A stretch of DNA of 64,000 bases, from the NCBI GenBank assembly GCA_005518205.2, contig RFFC02000015.1, positions 69,567 through 133,566 of the forward strand, read 5' to 3'. The first letter of the stretch is position 1. Each line of letters opens with the position of its first letter. The notes beneath the pieces are model-generated. The model did no database searches. It saw nothing but the letters and a program-made list of their open reading frames with translations, and was not told the DNA's origin. The DNA comes from Hormoscilla sp. GUM202. Lineage in GTDB: Bacteria > Cyanobacteriota > Cyanobacteriia > Cyanobacteriales > Desertifilaceae. The position numbers and the translations under genes were made by a program. Of the stretch, positions 1 to 8,846 are shown piece by piece.

Positions 1-12
1 AAGCTTTTTGGG

Positions 13-290
13 GAAGGGAACAGGGAACAGGGAACAGGGAACAGGGGGAAGGGAACAGGGGAACAGGGAACAGGGGGAGACAAAGTCTGAAAAGCTTTCT
101 GGGTAAGGGTTTGAGCGATATATGATTTTTTTTTATAGGCTTTATAAGATATTTTTATCGGCGATCCTTTAGAGACATGCTGGCCTCTTGAGAGGTCCAA
201 AACCTCAACCGAGAGGTTCAAAACCTCAACCGTTCCCCTGTTCCCTTCCCCCTGTTCCCTGTTCCCTGTTCCCTGTTCCCTGTTCCTGAG
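13..290. repeat. Inverted arrays of a GGGAACA heptamer
   Basis: About 13-84 carries many tandem copies of gggaaca; about 233-290 carries the same unit in the opposite orientation (ccctgttccc). The two arrays could fold on each other around the sequence between them. Two near-identical copies of gaggttcaaaacctcaacc lie at 189-231. No gene is visible in the first 406 bases. This looks like simple repeat expansion at an intergenic site. Confidence 0.8.
79..172 (+). repeat. Dispersed noncoding repeat, copy 1
   Basis: The block from gagacaaagtctgaaaagc through gggtaagggtttgagcg, then agatatttttatcggcgat and cctttag, recurs in the same order at 33680-33845, where the spacer between the two blocks is longer. 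No reading frame is conserved between the copies. I do not recognise the family. Confidence 0.65.
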
Positions 291-406
291 ACAGTGAGGA
301 TTATTGTAGGTAAAGGGGAAAACCAAAAGCAGAAAAATTAAGGCGCAACTAGCGCGATCGCTGCGCGAAAAATCGGTTAGGAAAAAAGACTCAAGGGAGA
401 ATATTA

Positions 407-1513
407 ATGGCTTTGATTTTGGACATTGATAGCAATGGCGAATTAGACGCCCTGACAGATGGCAGGTTGGTGCTGCTATATCTGTTAGAACAGTTGAATG
501 AGAGTGTGATACAAGACTCGATCGACCCGGAGAATGCGACTCGAACTACCACCCTAGGGGAGATAGAAGCATACCTGGATAGTATACGTGACATGCTGGA
601 TATCGATGGCGATGGCACAGTAGACGCCCTGAGTGACGGGGTGTTGAACCTGGCTAATCAGTTGGGGGTACTTTCGGGGGTAATACAGACAGCTGTCAGG
701 GAGGGTGCAACGAGAACTACATCAGAAGAGATCGGAGCATACCTGGATTCCTTACAGAACGAACTGCCAGTGGCAGCAGATGATAGTGCGACGATCGTCC
801 AGGGGACAAATGGGACGATCTTGGTTCTGGAAAATGATTCGGACCCCGATGGCAACCCGCTGACAATTACTGAGACAACGGACCCAGCGAATGGTTCGGT
901 TACTATAAGCAGGGACCAGGTGGTGGTCTATACTTCAGATCCGGGCTTCACGGGAACGGATAGCTTCATCTACAGTATTAGTAACGGGGCGGCGACCTCT
1001 TCAGCCACAGTGACAGTCACTGTACAGCCAGCGGATCGGTTATTAACTGGTACAGATGGAGCAGATGAGCTGATTGGTAATAATAATCTTACCAGTGAAG
1101 GGGCGGCACCAGAACAAATAATCGGTGGCGCTGGAGATGATACTCTAGTTGGCGGACGCGGTGCCGACCGGTTGACAGGGGGTGAAGGTGCCGATCGGTT
1201 TGAGTATTTGAGCTTGGCTGACAGCGGTGCCGACCCAGAGGCTACCTTGGAAGCAGGGGATAATATTCAAGATTTCGACCCAACTGTTGATACAATTGCC
1301 CTATTGTTTGACGTGGCTTCAGGTACGCCAGTTACACCAGAGGATGTGACAATTAACCTGATTTTCATCAACTCGGGCTTAGCTACGATTGGGCTTTCTG
1401 CTCTGAACACAGAGGACAATCAGTTCCTGCCCGAGCAATTTACCATCAGGTTGAACAATTTAGATCCAGCAACTACTGCCGAGAATATCCTCGGTGCGAT
1501 CGTCTTTGCATAG
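407..1513 (+). CDS. Secreted Ca-binding multidomain protein (EF-hand/dockerin-like, Ig-like, RTX)
   Basis: The 368-residue protein has two EF-hand/dockerin-like loops near the N terminus (DIDSNGELD at about 6-14 and DIDGDGTVD about 60 residues later). A bacterial Ig/cadherin-like domain follows (about 120-205, with the typical VLENDSDPDG segment), then RTX-type glycine-rich nonapeptides (GGAGDDTLVGGRGADRLTGG, about 240-262). No signal peptide is visible, which fits type I secretion of RTX proteins through C-terminal signals. The start is supported by aagggaga six bases upstream, and a strong terminator follows. Likely role: extracellular or surface adhesion or structure; the ligand is unknown. 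Confidence 0.8.
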   Translation: MALILDIDSNGELDALTDGRLVLLYLLEQLNESVIQDSIDPENATRTTTLGEIEAYLDSIRDMLDIDGDGTVDALSDGVLNLANQLGVLSGVIQTAVREGATRTTSEEIGAYLDSLQNELPVAADDSATIVQGTNGTILVLENDSDPDGNPLTITETTDPANGSVTISRDQVVVYTSDPGFTGTDSFIYSISNGAATSSATVTVTVQPADRLLTGTDGADELIGNNNLTSEGAAPEQIIGGAGDDTLVGGRGADRLTGGEGADRFEYLSLADSGADPEATLEAGDNIQDFDPTVDTIALLFDVASGTPVTPEDVTINLIFINSGLATIGLSALNTEDNQFLPEQFTIRLNNLDPATTAENILGAIVFA

Positions 1514-1558
1514 GCCCTAGGGCCCGCCCGGATATGGGCAGTTAAAAATCTATCTGCA

Positions 1559-1590
1559 CAAAAAAAACCGCCCAGGCGGTTTTTTTGTCA
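1559..1590 (+). terminator. Rho-independent terminator
   Basis: An A-tract and stem ccgcc-ca-ggcgg are followed by seven T, giving a hairpin usable in both directions. It lies about 45 bases after the RTX-protein stop codon. Confidence 0.85.
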
Positions 1591-1630
1591 AACGGATACC
1601 CCAATATCGGGTATAATACGGATAACAACT

Positions 1631-1704
1631 GTAGGGGCGAAGCATTCGGTGCTATGCCTTTAGTTATGTGTCTTCCTTGACCTGACCGAATGCTTCGCCC
1701 CTAC
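1631..1704. repeat. Palindromic dispersed repeat (gtaggggcgaagcattcggt)
   Basis: A perfect 20-bp inverted repeat (1631-1650 and 1685-1704) surrounds a 34-bp loop. A diverged sister copy with arms gtaggggcgaagcattgcgg lies at 34091-34160. This is a common form of cyanobacterial dispersed hairpin. Nothing else recognisable lies between the terminator and 1935. Confidence 0.8.
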
Positions 1705-1935
1705 GCATTTAATCTGCTATGGCGCTTGAATTAGGGAACAATATCCTTGAGAGATATACGGATATTTCCGAGTCATATTTACACAAAAATCCGGAAGAGA
1801 TAGTAATTTGCCTGTATTAATATAATTAAGGGGTGTTATCAAGGTCATACTCGCACATGTGAGCTATGTGAGTGACAGTGCAAAGAGGCATAGCCACAAT
1901 CACAACAGCTATATAGAGGATGTGCGATTTTTCGG

Positions 1936-2005
1936 TCGTTTCCGGGAGCACCCACCCTGTTGTGTCGCATCCTGCGCACAACATGGGTGGGTGCTCCGGA
2001 AACGA
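1936..2005. repeat. Long palindromic element, cgtttcc/ggaaacg type, copy 1
   Basis: A 70-bp near-perfect palindrome. The arms run outward from about 1961/1974 and differ by roughly one base; the core is gtgtcgcatcctgcgcac. A second copy of the same length and arm sequence sits inside a transposase gene at 24902-24969. It is intergenic here. Confidence 0.8.
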
Positions 2006-2073
2006 AAGTCCGCGGGCCGATCGCCAATACCGCCATATCTGGATAAACGTAGCTTGATAGAGGAGTGGAGACT

Positions 2074-2271
2074 ATGGGGGAAAAACTAATTTTATCTGCG
2101 ATCGTTACTATTGTCTTCCAACTACAGCTTGCTGTCAAGTCTGAGACTATTAGCCTAAAAATGTCAGGGATTGAGCAAATTATCACTCATGAGATGATAA
2201 CAGAAATAGCTAGAGAAAACCTAGACGATATGCTCAGGTGGTTGAGGCAGAAGCAAACAATGTTGAATTAA
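2074..2271 (+). CDS. Small hypothetical protein
   Basis: About 65 residues with a hydrophobic N-terminal stretch (LILSAIVTIVFQLQLAV) that could be a membrane anchor or uncleaved signal, followed by a charged amphipathic C terminus. The purine-rich aggagtggag ends three bases before the ATG, a plausible ribosome site. I recognise no family, and it could be chance. Confidence 0.3.
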   Translation: MGEKLILSAIVTIVFQLQLAVKSETISLKMSGIEQIITHEMITEIARENLDDMLRWLRQKQTMLN

Positions 2272-2357
2272 TTAATAGGGCAGCGAATTGTTAATGGCTA
2301 ATAGCTAATGGCGTCGAGAAGCAATTAGCAATTAGCAATTAGCGCAGGGAACATAGA

Positions 2358-4220
2358 TTATTTGGCGGCGATCTTCAACTGATAAGAAATGGGTTCTCGG
2401 CTGTTGTTAACCACGACAAACTGATAGATACCAGTTTCAGGCAGGATAGCAGACAAGGAGGTTTTAGGGGAGTCCGCTAGCAAGGGATCGAGATCGGAAT
2501 TTTGGGGATAAATTGACAGCCTGGTCCCAGAGGGCGACGCTTGCAGATCGACTTGCAAACGTTGACTTTGACCGAGACTGGCAGTGAATATTTTACCTGT
2601 ACCAGGTGTCAGGGTGCCCGGAACTTGTTTGCTGGAGGTATTGAGCGCAAATTTGATTTCCTCTACACTATGTGGTATGGTAGAGACTAGGTCAGAGGCG
2701 ATCGCCTGCCAAACCTGACCGAAGGGATGTGCGAGAAAGGCGACAGCATTGTCAAACCGAGAGAGGGGCGAAAAACCAAACAAATGCCCAAAGCGGGCAT
2801 CGGTTAAATCGTGCAGAGCCAGGCTACTGATGTTATACTCAGCGAGTGCAGCTCGCCAGATGCGAAGATCGGCCTGGGTGTAATTTCCCATCTGACGGCG
2901 GGCCCGATCACTGATGGTCTCCAGTTTATCCAAAGATACAGCGGCAATTGCATCCCGCTGGGCCCGGAACTGGGCATCGGATGGTTTATCGGTCAATTGA
3001 CGACCTTTTAAGTCCGGGTTTTGGGCGTAGAATTGCTCGTTGACTAAATCGATGAAAAAATAGTTGTCAATGCTGAGGGACAAGCGGCGATCGCGCAGTC
3101 TTTGTTGGCGCAGCTTTTCCTCTGGGGATATTAAGGTTTGATGAGGTTCAGAACCCCCGGTCCGGGTATTGATCCAAGCATTACGTGCCCAGAGGCCAAC
3201 GCCACCGATACTAGCAAGCAGAAAACCCACCAGGAAGATTTTCCTCAAACTGAACTTACTCAGAACCGTAGCAGTTGTAGTGAGGTTCCTAGCAGCATAG
3301 GGGGCGGTAGCAGGAGTAACGGGAGGTGGCGTGAGGGGCCTGGTGGTAACGGGATTGGGAACGGGATATGAATTGAGGACTTCCAGTACCGCACGGGCAT
3401 TGGCGGGGCGATCGCCAGGTAATTCGGCCAGCATGTGGTCCAAAAGAGCGGATAAATGGGGGCGGCGGACCTGTGAGTGCCAATTCCATTGTAGAGTATC
3501 GGGGTGCATCAGGGACTGAGGTTCCCTGCCTGTCAGCAACACCAGACAGGTAGCGGCCAGGGCATACAGGTCACTACGAGGAGAGACTATACCCATCTGC
3601 ATTTGCTCTTTAGGGGCATATCCAGATTTCCCCAGCAGAGTGACTGGTGCATTAGCAGCTCTGGGATTAAGCTGAGAGGAGACCTTGGCGGCTACTTGCT
3701 TGACGCCACCAAAATCAATCAGCACGGGTAGCTGGTCAGAATGCCGTAAAATCAGATTTTCTGGGGAGATATCCCGGTGAATTACACCTTTGGCATGGAT
3801 GTACTCTAACACGGGCAATAGCTGAATTAGCAATTGAGTTACCTCGGCCTCATTAAAGCAGAGTCCCTGACTTTTACGGGCTGTCAGCAACTCTCGGTAG
3901 CTTTGACCCTCGGCATAATCCTGCACTAGAAACAGATACTCGTTATTACCATTTTTCACCGGAAACAGCTCTCGGAATCGAGGAATCTGGGGATGTTGCA
4001 GTTGATAGAGGACGCCAGCTTCCCGGGCAAAGAGTTCCTCGGCTTTTTGCAGGGCGTCGGGGGTTTGCACCTTGGGGGCAAATTGCTTGAGTACGCAGAG
4101 TTCGCCGAAGCGATTAGTATCTTCAGCTAGATAGGTGCGGCCAAAGCCACCATGCCCCAACTCGCGGACGAGGCGGTAGCGATCGCTTAAGATTGAGCCT
4201 GGATGAATAGGACTGTTCAT
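2358..4220 (-). CDS. Membrane-anchored Ser/Thr protein kinase
   Basis: A Hanks-type kinase of about 620 residues. Numbered from the annotated start, the glycine loop GHGGFG lies near 22-27, the catalytic Lys (VLK) near 45, HRDISPEN near 149-156 and DFG near 169-171. One transmembrane segment (IFLVGFLLASIGGVGLW) lies near 330, followed by a roughly 270-residue outer or periplasmic region ending in a beta-rich domain like those of other cyanobacterial kinases. The ATG at 4220 is preferred over a TTG four codons upstream. It is divergent from the permease at 4415. Likely role: sensing through the extracytoplasmic part; target unknown. Confidence 0.88.
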   Translation of the reverse strand: MNSPIHPGSILSDRYRLVRELGHGGFGRTYLAEDTNRFGELCVLKQFAPKVQTPDALQKAEELFAREAGVLYQLQHPQIPRFRELFPVKNGNNEYLFLVQDYAEGQSYRELLTARKSQGLCFNEAEVTQLLIQLLPVLEYIHAKGVIHRDISPENLILRHSDQLPVLIDFGGVKQVAAKVSSQLNPRAANAPVTLLGKSGYAPKEQMQMGIVSPRSDLYALAATCLVLLTGREPQSLMHPDTLQWNWHSQVRRPHLSALLDHMLAELPGDRPANARAVLEVLNSYPVPNPVTTRPLTPPPVTPATAPYAARNLTTTATVLSKFSLRKIFLVGFLLASIGGVGLWARNAWINTRTGGSEPHQTLISPEEKLRQQRLRDRRLSLSIDNYFFIDLVNEQFYAQNPDLKGRQLTDKPSDAQFRAQRDAIAAVSLDKLETISDRARRQMGNYTQADLRIWRAALAEYNISSLALHDLTDARFGHLFGFSPLSRFDNAVAFLAHPFGQVWQAIASDLVSTIPHSVEEIKFALNTSSKQVPGTLTPGTGKIFTASLGQSQRLQVDLQASPSGTRLSIYPQNSDLDPLLADSPKTSLSAILPETGIYQFVVVNNSREPISYQLKIAAK

Positions 4221-4414
4221 AGCAAAAACCAAGTTAAACCTACATTTTGAAAGATCGAGGCAGGAAATCTAAAATCGGGAATCTATGTCCTCCTACCGGA
4301 GGACTCAGGAGGGATCCATAGGGTGACTTGACTAACGGCCATCTTCATAGTATCTAATAGTAGAAACTGCCTTCTTCCTGATTTAAGCTGCCCCTACCTG
4401 AGGCGGTTTTTGCC

Positions 4415-6649
4415 ATGAAATTACCTTTTGGTCGTCTTCCACAGTCTAGCGTCGAACCCCCTGAAGCTGCCAGTTCAGGTTTAGGGACGTTCGGTGGGGT
4501 CTATACACCATCGATCCTCACCATCCTGGGCGTGATCATGTACTTGCGCTTTGGCTGGGTAGTGGGTAACGTGGGCTTGATCGGTACTCTGATTATTGTC
4601 ACCCTCTCGACCTCGATTACCTTTTTAACCTCCCTGTCGATCTGCGCGATCGCCACTGACCGGGTAGTGCGGGGAGGGGGTGCCTATCACATGATTAGCC
4701 GTTCCCTGGGCATTGAAACGGGGGGTGCGGTGGGCATCCCCCTCTATTTTGCCCAAGCGCTTTCGGTAGCCCTCTATACCATCGGTTTTGCGGAGAGCGT
4801 GGTGCAAACCTTCGGTGGACTGAATCAACTGTATGTAGCGCTGATTACCACCATTGCCGTAGCAGTCCTGGCTCTGACTTCAGCTAGCATCGCGATCAAG
4901 GCCCAGTATTTGATTATGGGAGCGATCGCTCTATCCTTGCTGTCTTTGCTGTTCGGACAGCCGCTCGAAAATAGCAATATGGAAATGTGGGGCGCACCAG
5001 CAAGTGATTCAGAACCATTTTGGACGGTTTTTGCTATCTTCTTCCCCGCCGTGACGGGCATCATGTCGGGGGTAAATATGTCGGGAGACCTGAAAGACCC
5101 GACTCGTTCCATTCCCATTGGGACTCTAGCCGCTGTCGGCACGGGATATGTAATATATATGATCCTACCGATTATACTAGCAATGCGGGCAGATGCAAGC
5201 ACCCTCATTGCCGAACCCTTGATTATGAAGCAGATGGCGTTTTGGGGAGATGCCATCTTGCTGGGGGTGTGGGGGGCGACTCTCTCTAGCGCCCTGGGGA
5301 GTATCCTGGGTGCCCCTCGGGTTTTGCAGGCATTGGCCAGAGATGGGGTATTGCCCCGTTGGCTGAGTTTTCTGGGCACGGGTAGCGGGCGAGATGACGA
5401 ACCCCGTGTCGGTACTGCTGTTACTTTGGGGGTGGCGATCGCGGTTGTCTGCATCGGGGACTTAAACTTAATCGCCCCAGTGCTGACGATGTTCTTTCTG
5501 ACTACCTATATGGTGCTGAATGTCTCGGCGGGTATCGAAGGTTTCCTGCAAAGTCCGTCCTTCCGTCCTACCTTTCGAGTCTATTGGGGACTGTCGCTGC
5601 TAGGGGCCCTGGGATGCATTGCTGTCATGTTCTTAATCAATGCAGTTGCCACAGTGGTGGCCGCATTGATTGTCTTAGGGATATACATTTGGCTGCAACG
5701 GCGGGAGTTAGAAACAACTTGGGGGGATGCCCGACGGGGAATATGGATGGCCCTGTTGCGGGAAGGCATCTTTCAGATCTCTCATGCGGAAGACACGAAG
5801 AACTGGCGACCCCATATTCTGGTGCTTTCTGGCATCCCGCGAAAACGCTGGTCTTTAATTGAATTAGCAGATGCGCTGACGCACAACCGAGGTTTGATTA
5901 CGGTTTCTAGTGTATTGCCCAGCGGTAAACGGGATGTTGCTCAGCAGGCTGAGAGTGAAGAAAAAATCCGCGATTATCTGGAAAGGCGTGGGGTGCAGGC
6001 CCTGGTGCGCTTGGTGACGGCCCCGGACCCCTTTGAGGGGGCCTTGCGACTGGTGGAAACCTATGGCTTGGGCCCCCTGGTCCCGAACACGATTTTGCTG
6101 GGTGATAGCGAGGCACCCGAAAGGCGCGATCGATACTGTCAGTTAATTGCCCAGATCCATCGAGCGAAGCGGAATGTGGTGATTTTCCGGGAAAATCCCG
6201 ATCGGGGATTTGGTCGTCGCCGCCGCATTGATGTCTGGTGGGGAGGTTTGCAAGCCAATGGGGGTTTAATGCTAATCCTAGCCTATCTGCTGCGGACTGA
6301 CATAGGCTGGCATGATGCTGAGATTTATCTTAAGCTTGTGGTTCCCGACCGGACTGCTGCCCAAGCAGCAGAGATAAATGTAGACAATCTGATGAAACAG
6401 CTACGCATTGGAGCTGTGTCGCAAGTCCTAGTGGCTGACGATCGTCCCTTTAATGGGATCCTGCACGAGTCGTCAGCGAATGCTGACTTGGTATTTCTAG
6501 GGATGGCGAAGCCGAGGGATAATTACACCCAATATTATGAAGGCTTGCAAGCCCGTACTGCTGCTCTGCCTCCGACGGTGTTTGTGCTGGCGGCTCCGGG
6601 TTTTGCCTTTGAGGAGGTTCTCACCGAGAGTACCCCGAGCCAAAAGTAA
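4415..6649 (+). CDS. SLC12-like amino acid permease / cation-chloride cotransporter family protein
   Basis: 744 residues. The N terminus has the typical FGGVYTPSILTILGVIMYLR segment of the amino acid/polyamine/cation-chloride superfamily, followed by about 12 hydrophobic helices up to residue about 430. A soluble C-terminal domain of about 300 residues then resembles the cytoplasmic regulatory domain of NKCC-type transporters. The substrate cannot be read from sequence; bacterial homologues are annotated as amino acid permeases or Na-K-Cl-like cotransporters. It is monocistronic and followed by a tandem repeat array. Confidence 0.85.
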   Translation: MKLPFGRLPQSSVEPPEAASSGLGTFGGVYTPSILTILGVIMYLRFGWVVGNVGLIGTLIIVTLSTSITFLTSLSICAIATDRVVRGGGAYHMISRSLGIETGGAVGIPLYFAQALSVALYTIGFAESVVQTFGGLNQLYVALITTIAVAVLALTSASIAIKAQYLIMGAIALSLLSLLFGQPLENSNMEMWGAPASDSEPFWTVFAIFFPAVTGIMSGVNMSGDLKDPTRSIPIGTLAAVGTGYVIYMILPIILAMRADASTLIAEPLIMKQMAFWGDAILLGVWGATLSSALGSILGAPRVLQALARDGVLPRWLSFLGTGSGRDDEPRVGTAVTLGVAIAVVCIGDLNLIAPVLTMFFLTTYMVLNVSAGIEGFLQSPSFRPTFRVYWGLSLLGALGCIAVMFLINAVATVVAALIVLGIYIWLQRRELETTWGDARRGIWMALLREGIFQISHAEDTKNWRPHILVLSGIPRKRWSLIELADALTHNRGLITVSSVLPSGKRDVAQQAESEEKIRDYLERRGVQALVRLVTAPDPFEGALRLVETYGLGPLVPNTILLGDSEAPERRDRYCQLIAQIHRAKRNVVIFRENPDRGFGRRRRIDVWWGGLQANGGLMLILAYLLRTDIGWHDAEIYLKLVVPDRTAAQAAEINVDNLMKQLRIGAVSQVLVADDRPFNGILHESSANADLVFLGMAKPRDNYTQYYEGLQARTAALPPTVFVLAAPGFAFEEVLTESTPSQK

Positions 6650-6965
6650 AGGTTTGTAGTAAGACACACTTTACGGCTTATCTCGCGCAAGGAATAAAGT
6701 CCTGACTACGAACTATGGCCGAGTAAAAAGTAAAGGTTTGTAGTAAGACACACTTTACGGCTTATCTCGCGCAAGGAGTAAAGTCCTGACTACGAACTAT
6801 GGCCGAGAAAAAAGTAAAGGTTTGTAGTAAAACACACTTTACGGCTTACCTCGCGCAAGGACTAAAGTCCTTACTACGAACAAAGGCAGAGTCAGTAAAG
6901 GTTTGTAGTAAGCACTAAAGTGCTTACCTCGCGGAAGGACTAAAGTCCTTACTACGAACAAAGGT
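6650..6965. repeat. Four tandem ~80-bp repeats with hairpin potential
   Basis: Four direct copies begin aaaggtttgtagtaag and end at ctacgaac (about 6650, 6731, 6815 and 6897). Within each, the start and end are complementary (gtttgtagtaagg... and ...ccttactacgaac), so each can form a stem. The last copies use aggactaaagtccttact, a very common cyanobacterial dispersed repeat. No coding frame runs through it. Confidence 0.85.
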
Positions 6966-6988
6966 TTTACGAACAATGGCGAATGGTC

Positions 6989-7684
6989 CTAGATGCTGCC
7001 ATAAACCGGGATGAGGGCACCTCGGACATCTACTGCTGCTTCCGAGGCGAGAAAGCAGATAACTTGCGCTAATGATTCGGGTTTTACCCAGTTCGCAGCA
7101 TTTTCCGCACCCATAGCTTCCCGGTTACTGGGAGTATCAAATATGCTGGGAAGCACGACATTGGCAGTGATGTTGGTGCCCTTGGTTTCGTCAGCGATCG
7201 CCTGGGTTAGGGCGATGACTGCTGCCTTCGAGGCCCCATAGGATGCCATCTGTCCTGCGGGTTGCACGGCCCCTCGCGATCCGATGGTGACAATGCGACC
7301 ATAGCAATGTGCGAGCATTTTCCGCAAGCTGTGCTTGCAGGTCAAGAATGTACTATGCAAGTTTAAGTCAAAGTCTTGTTTCCAATGTTGATAGCTGTAT
7401 TCGTGGGTTTTGCCCATGGAAAAGCCCCCCACCAGATGCAGTAAAACATCTACTCGTCCCATATCGTTCACCAGTTGTTCTACCGCTGGTTCCTGGGTGA
7501 GGTCGATCTCTACAAACCGGATCTTCGCGAAGTCGGCGGCTGGTAGAATGCTTTTGAGGCGATCGACATGTTTTTGAGTGCGATAGGGAATGGTGATCTG
7601 GGCACCTCGGGCGAGGGCCAGGGGGACCACGCCGAGACCTAAACCGCCCGTACCGCCTGGGATTAAAACTTGTTTGTCTTTCAT
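6989..7684 (-). CDS. Short-chain dehydrogenase/reductase
   Basis: 231 residues with a Rossmann fold: the cofactor motif GGTGGLGLG is at about 10-18, the LVGG variant of NNAG at about 88, and the catalytic YGASK at about 150-154 with Ser upstream (TIGS). NAD(P)-dependent oxidoreductase of unknown substrate. Basic residues after strand 2 (PYRTQKH) suggest possible NADP preference (inference). The full domain is present. It is divergent from the VOC gene at 7743. Confidence 0.88.
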   Translation of the reverse strand: MKDKQVLIPGGTGGLGLGVVPLALARGAQITIPYRTQKHVDRLKSILPAADFAKIRFVEIDLTQEPAVEQLVNDMGRVDVLLHLVGGFSMGKTHEYSYQHWKQDFDLNLHSTFLTCKHSLRKMLAHCYGRIVTIGSRGAVQPAGQMASYGASKAAVIALTQAIADETKGTNITANVVLPSIFDTPSNREAMGAENAANWVKPESLAQVICFLASEAAVDVRGALIPVYGSI

Positions 7685-7742
7685 AGTCTTATCTGTGTTA
7701 GTCCTGAAGATATACTGACATTAAAGGGTTAATTTAATCAAG

Positions 7743-8121
7743 ATGCAAATTACTCAATGTCTCCATGCAGCTATCCTCGTGTCTGACCTGGAACGGGCAG
7801 AACAGTTTTATGGTAACGTGCTGGGATTGCCTAAAGTGGATCGTCAGCTCAAATTCACGGGTGCTTGGTATCAAATCGGCAATTTCCAGATTCACCTAAT
7901 TGAGAACCGAGATGTCGCGATCGCGCTGTCGAACGTTCCCAGGCAGAGCCGTGGGAACGAGGGGACGGAACCAGCACCTGGCCTTTTCTGTTGCTTGCTT
8001 GGATGAGACGAAACAGCAGCTGCTAGCTAACGGTTGTCCGATCCAGATGAGTGCATCGGGTCGGGCGGCCCTGTTTACCCAAGACCCCGATGGCAATATC
8101 ATTGAACTAAGTGAGGTATAA
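7743..8121 (+). pseudogene. VOC/glyoxalase family protein, frameshifted
   Basis: The first frame (from 7743) encodes the N-terminal half of a VOC-fold protein (ITQCLHAAILVSDLERAEQF, FYGNVLGLP, FQIHLIENRD). The second half (RNQHLAFSVACLDETKQQL, LFTQDPDGNIIELSEV, stop at 8119-8121) is in the next frame. The break coincides with the palindrome cgttccca-ggcagagccg-tgggaacg at about 7934-7959, a form of a widespread cyanobacterial hairpin. I infer that insertion of this hairpin, perhaps with a small indel, broke the gene. Metal-binding H and E positions are present on both sides. Confidence 0.75.
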
Positions 8122-8122
8122 T

Positions 8123-8746
8123 ATGACAACAATTCAAGCCAGTAAAGTAACTCTCGCCTACCTCAGAGAAAAATTCAATCTGCAACGGACGGCGGATGAA
8201 AGTTTTTTTACGGAATGGTTAACGGACTTGCCAGAATTATCTGATGAGGAAAAGCAAGCATTAGACCGAGTAAAAAGCAATTATCTTTACTTGGCAGAAC
8301 TCCGTCCGATGATGGAAGACATTGTCAAGATGGTGGTGGTATCCCGGTTGCTAGAATTGGCAGGTTTTTTCCAACCGCCTTTTGAAATTGATGGCGAACC
8401 ATCGATCGAAATCTTTGTTGAAGACTCCGATGATGTGATTAAGGGAAATATCGATGTCTTGGTGTTGCACAAGCAGTTATGGGTTATCGCGATCGAGTCT
8501 AAACGGAATGCGTTATCCTTGGAAGCAGGAAAACCACAGATTTTAGCTGAGATGCTGGATAACCCTCATCCTGAAAAACCTTCCTTTGGATTAATTACCA
8601 ATGGAAATTACTTCAGTTTTATTAAGTTTATGAAGCAAGAAACTCCTGTATACGCAACCTCCCATGATTTCGCGATCGGACGCGAGAATGATTTGCACAG
8701 TGTTTTCAGGATCCTCAAGCATCTTGGTGAGTTGGCTTTGCGATAA
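8123..8746 (+). CDS. PD-(D/E)XK-like restriction endonuclease-fold protein
   Basis: A 207-residue protein resembling the N-terminal nuclease domain of type I restriction R subunits. Asp in GNIDVLVLH followed by IESK (E-x-K) about 14 residues later gives the D...ExK nuclease core. The N-terminal half is helical. The ATG at 8123 follows gtgagg and begins two bases after the VOC stop codon, so co-transcription is possible. No methylase or specificity subunit is nearby. A tandem paralogue follows at 8847. Nuclease function is inferred from the fold only. Confidence 0.7.
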   Translation: MTTIQASKVTLAYLREKFNLQRTADESFFTEWLTDLPELSDEEKQALDRVKSNYLYLAELRPMMEDIVKMVVVSRLLELAGFFQPPFEIDGEPSIEIFVEDSDDVIKGNIDVLVLHKQLWVIAIESKRNALSLEAGKPQILAEMLDNPHPEKPSFGLITNGNYFSFIKFMKQETPVYATSHDFAIGRENDLHSVFRILKHLGELALR

Positions 8747-8846
8747 TCTGGTAAAGAGAGGAGAGGGTAATAAAAACGATCGCTTTTCTATCTTTGGGGG
8801 CGATCGCCCCCGATGACAATATCATTAAACTAAGTGAGGGATAATC

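Noticed and set aside
13..84. CRISPR or origin iterons (GGGAACA array)
   Set aside because: Units are 7-8 bp without spacers, no replication gene is near, and an inverted array lies 150 bp away; simple repeat expansion explains it.
4825..5454. Minus-strand open frame of 209 codons inside the permease
   Set aside because: It mirrors the permease codon pattern and has no domain features.
6650..6965. CRISPR array
   Set aside because: The rep units are about 80 bp, conserved over their full length, contiguous and only four; there are no short unique spacers and no cas genes.
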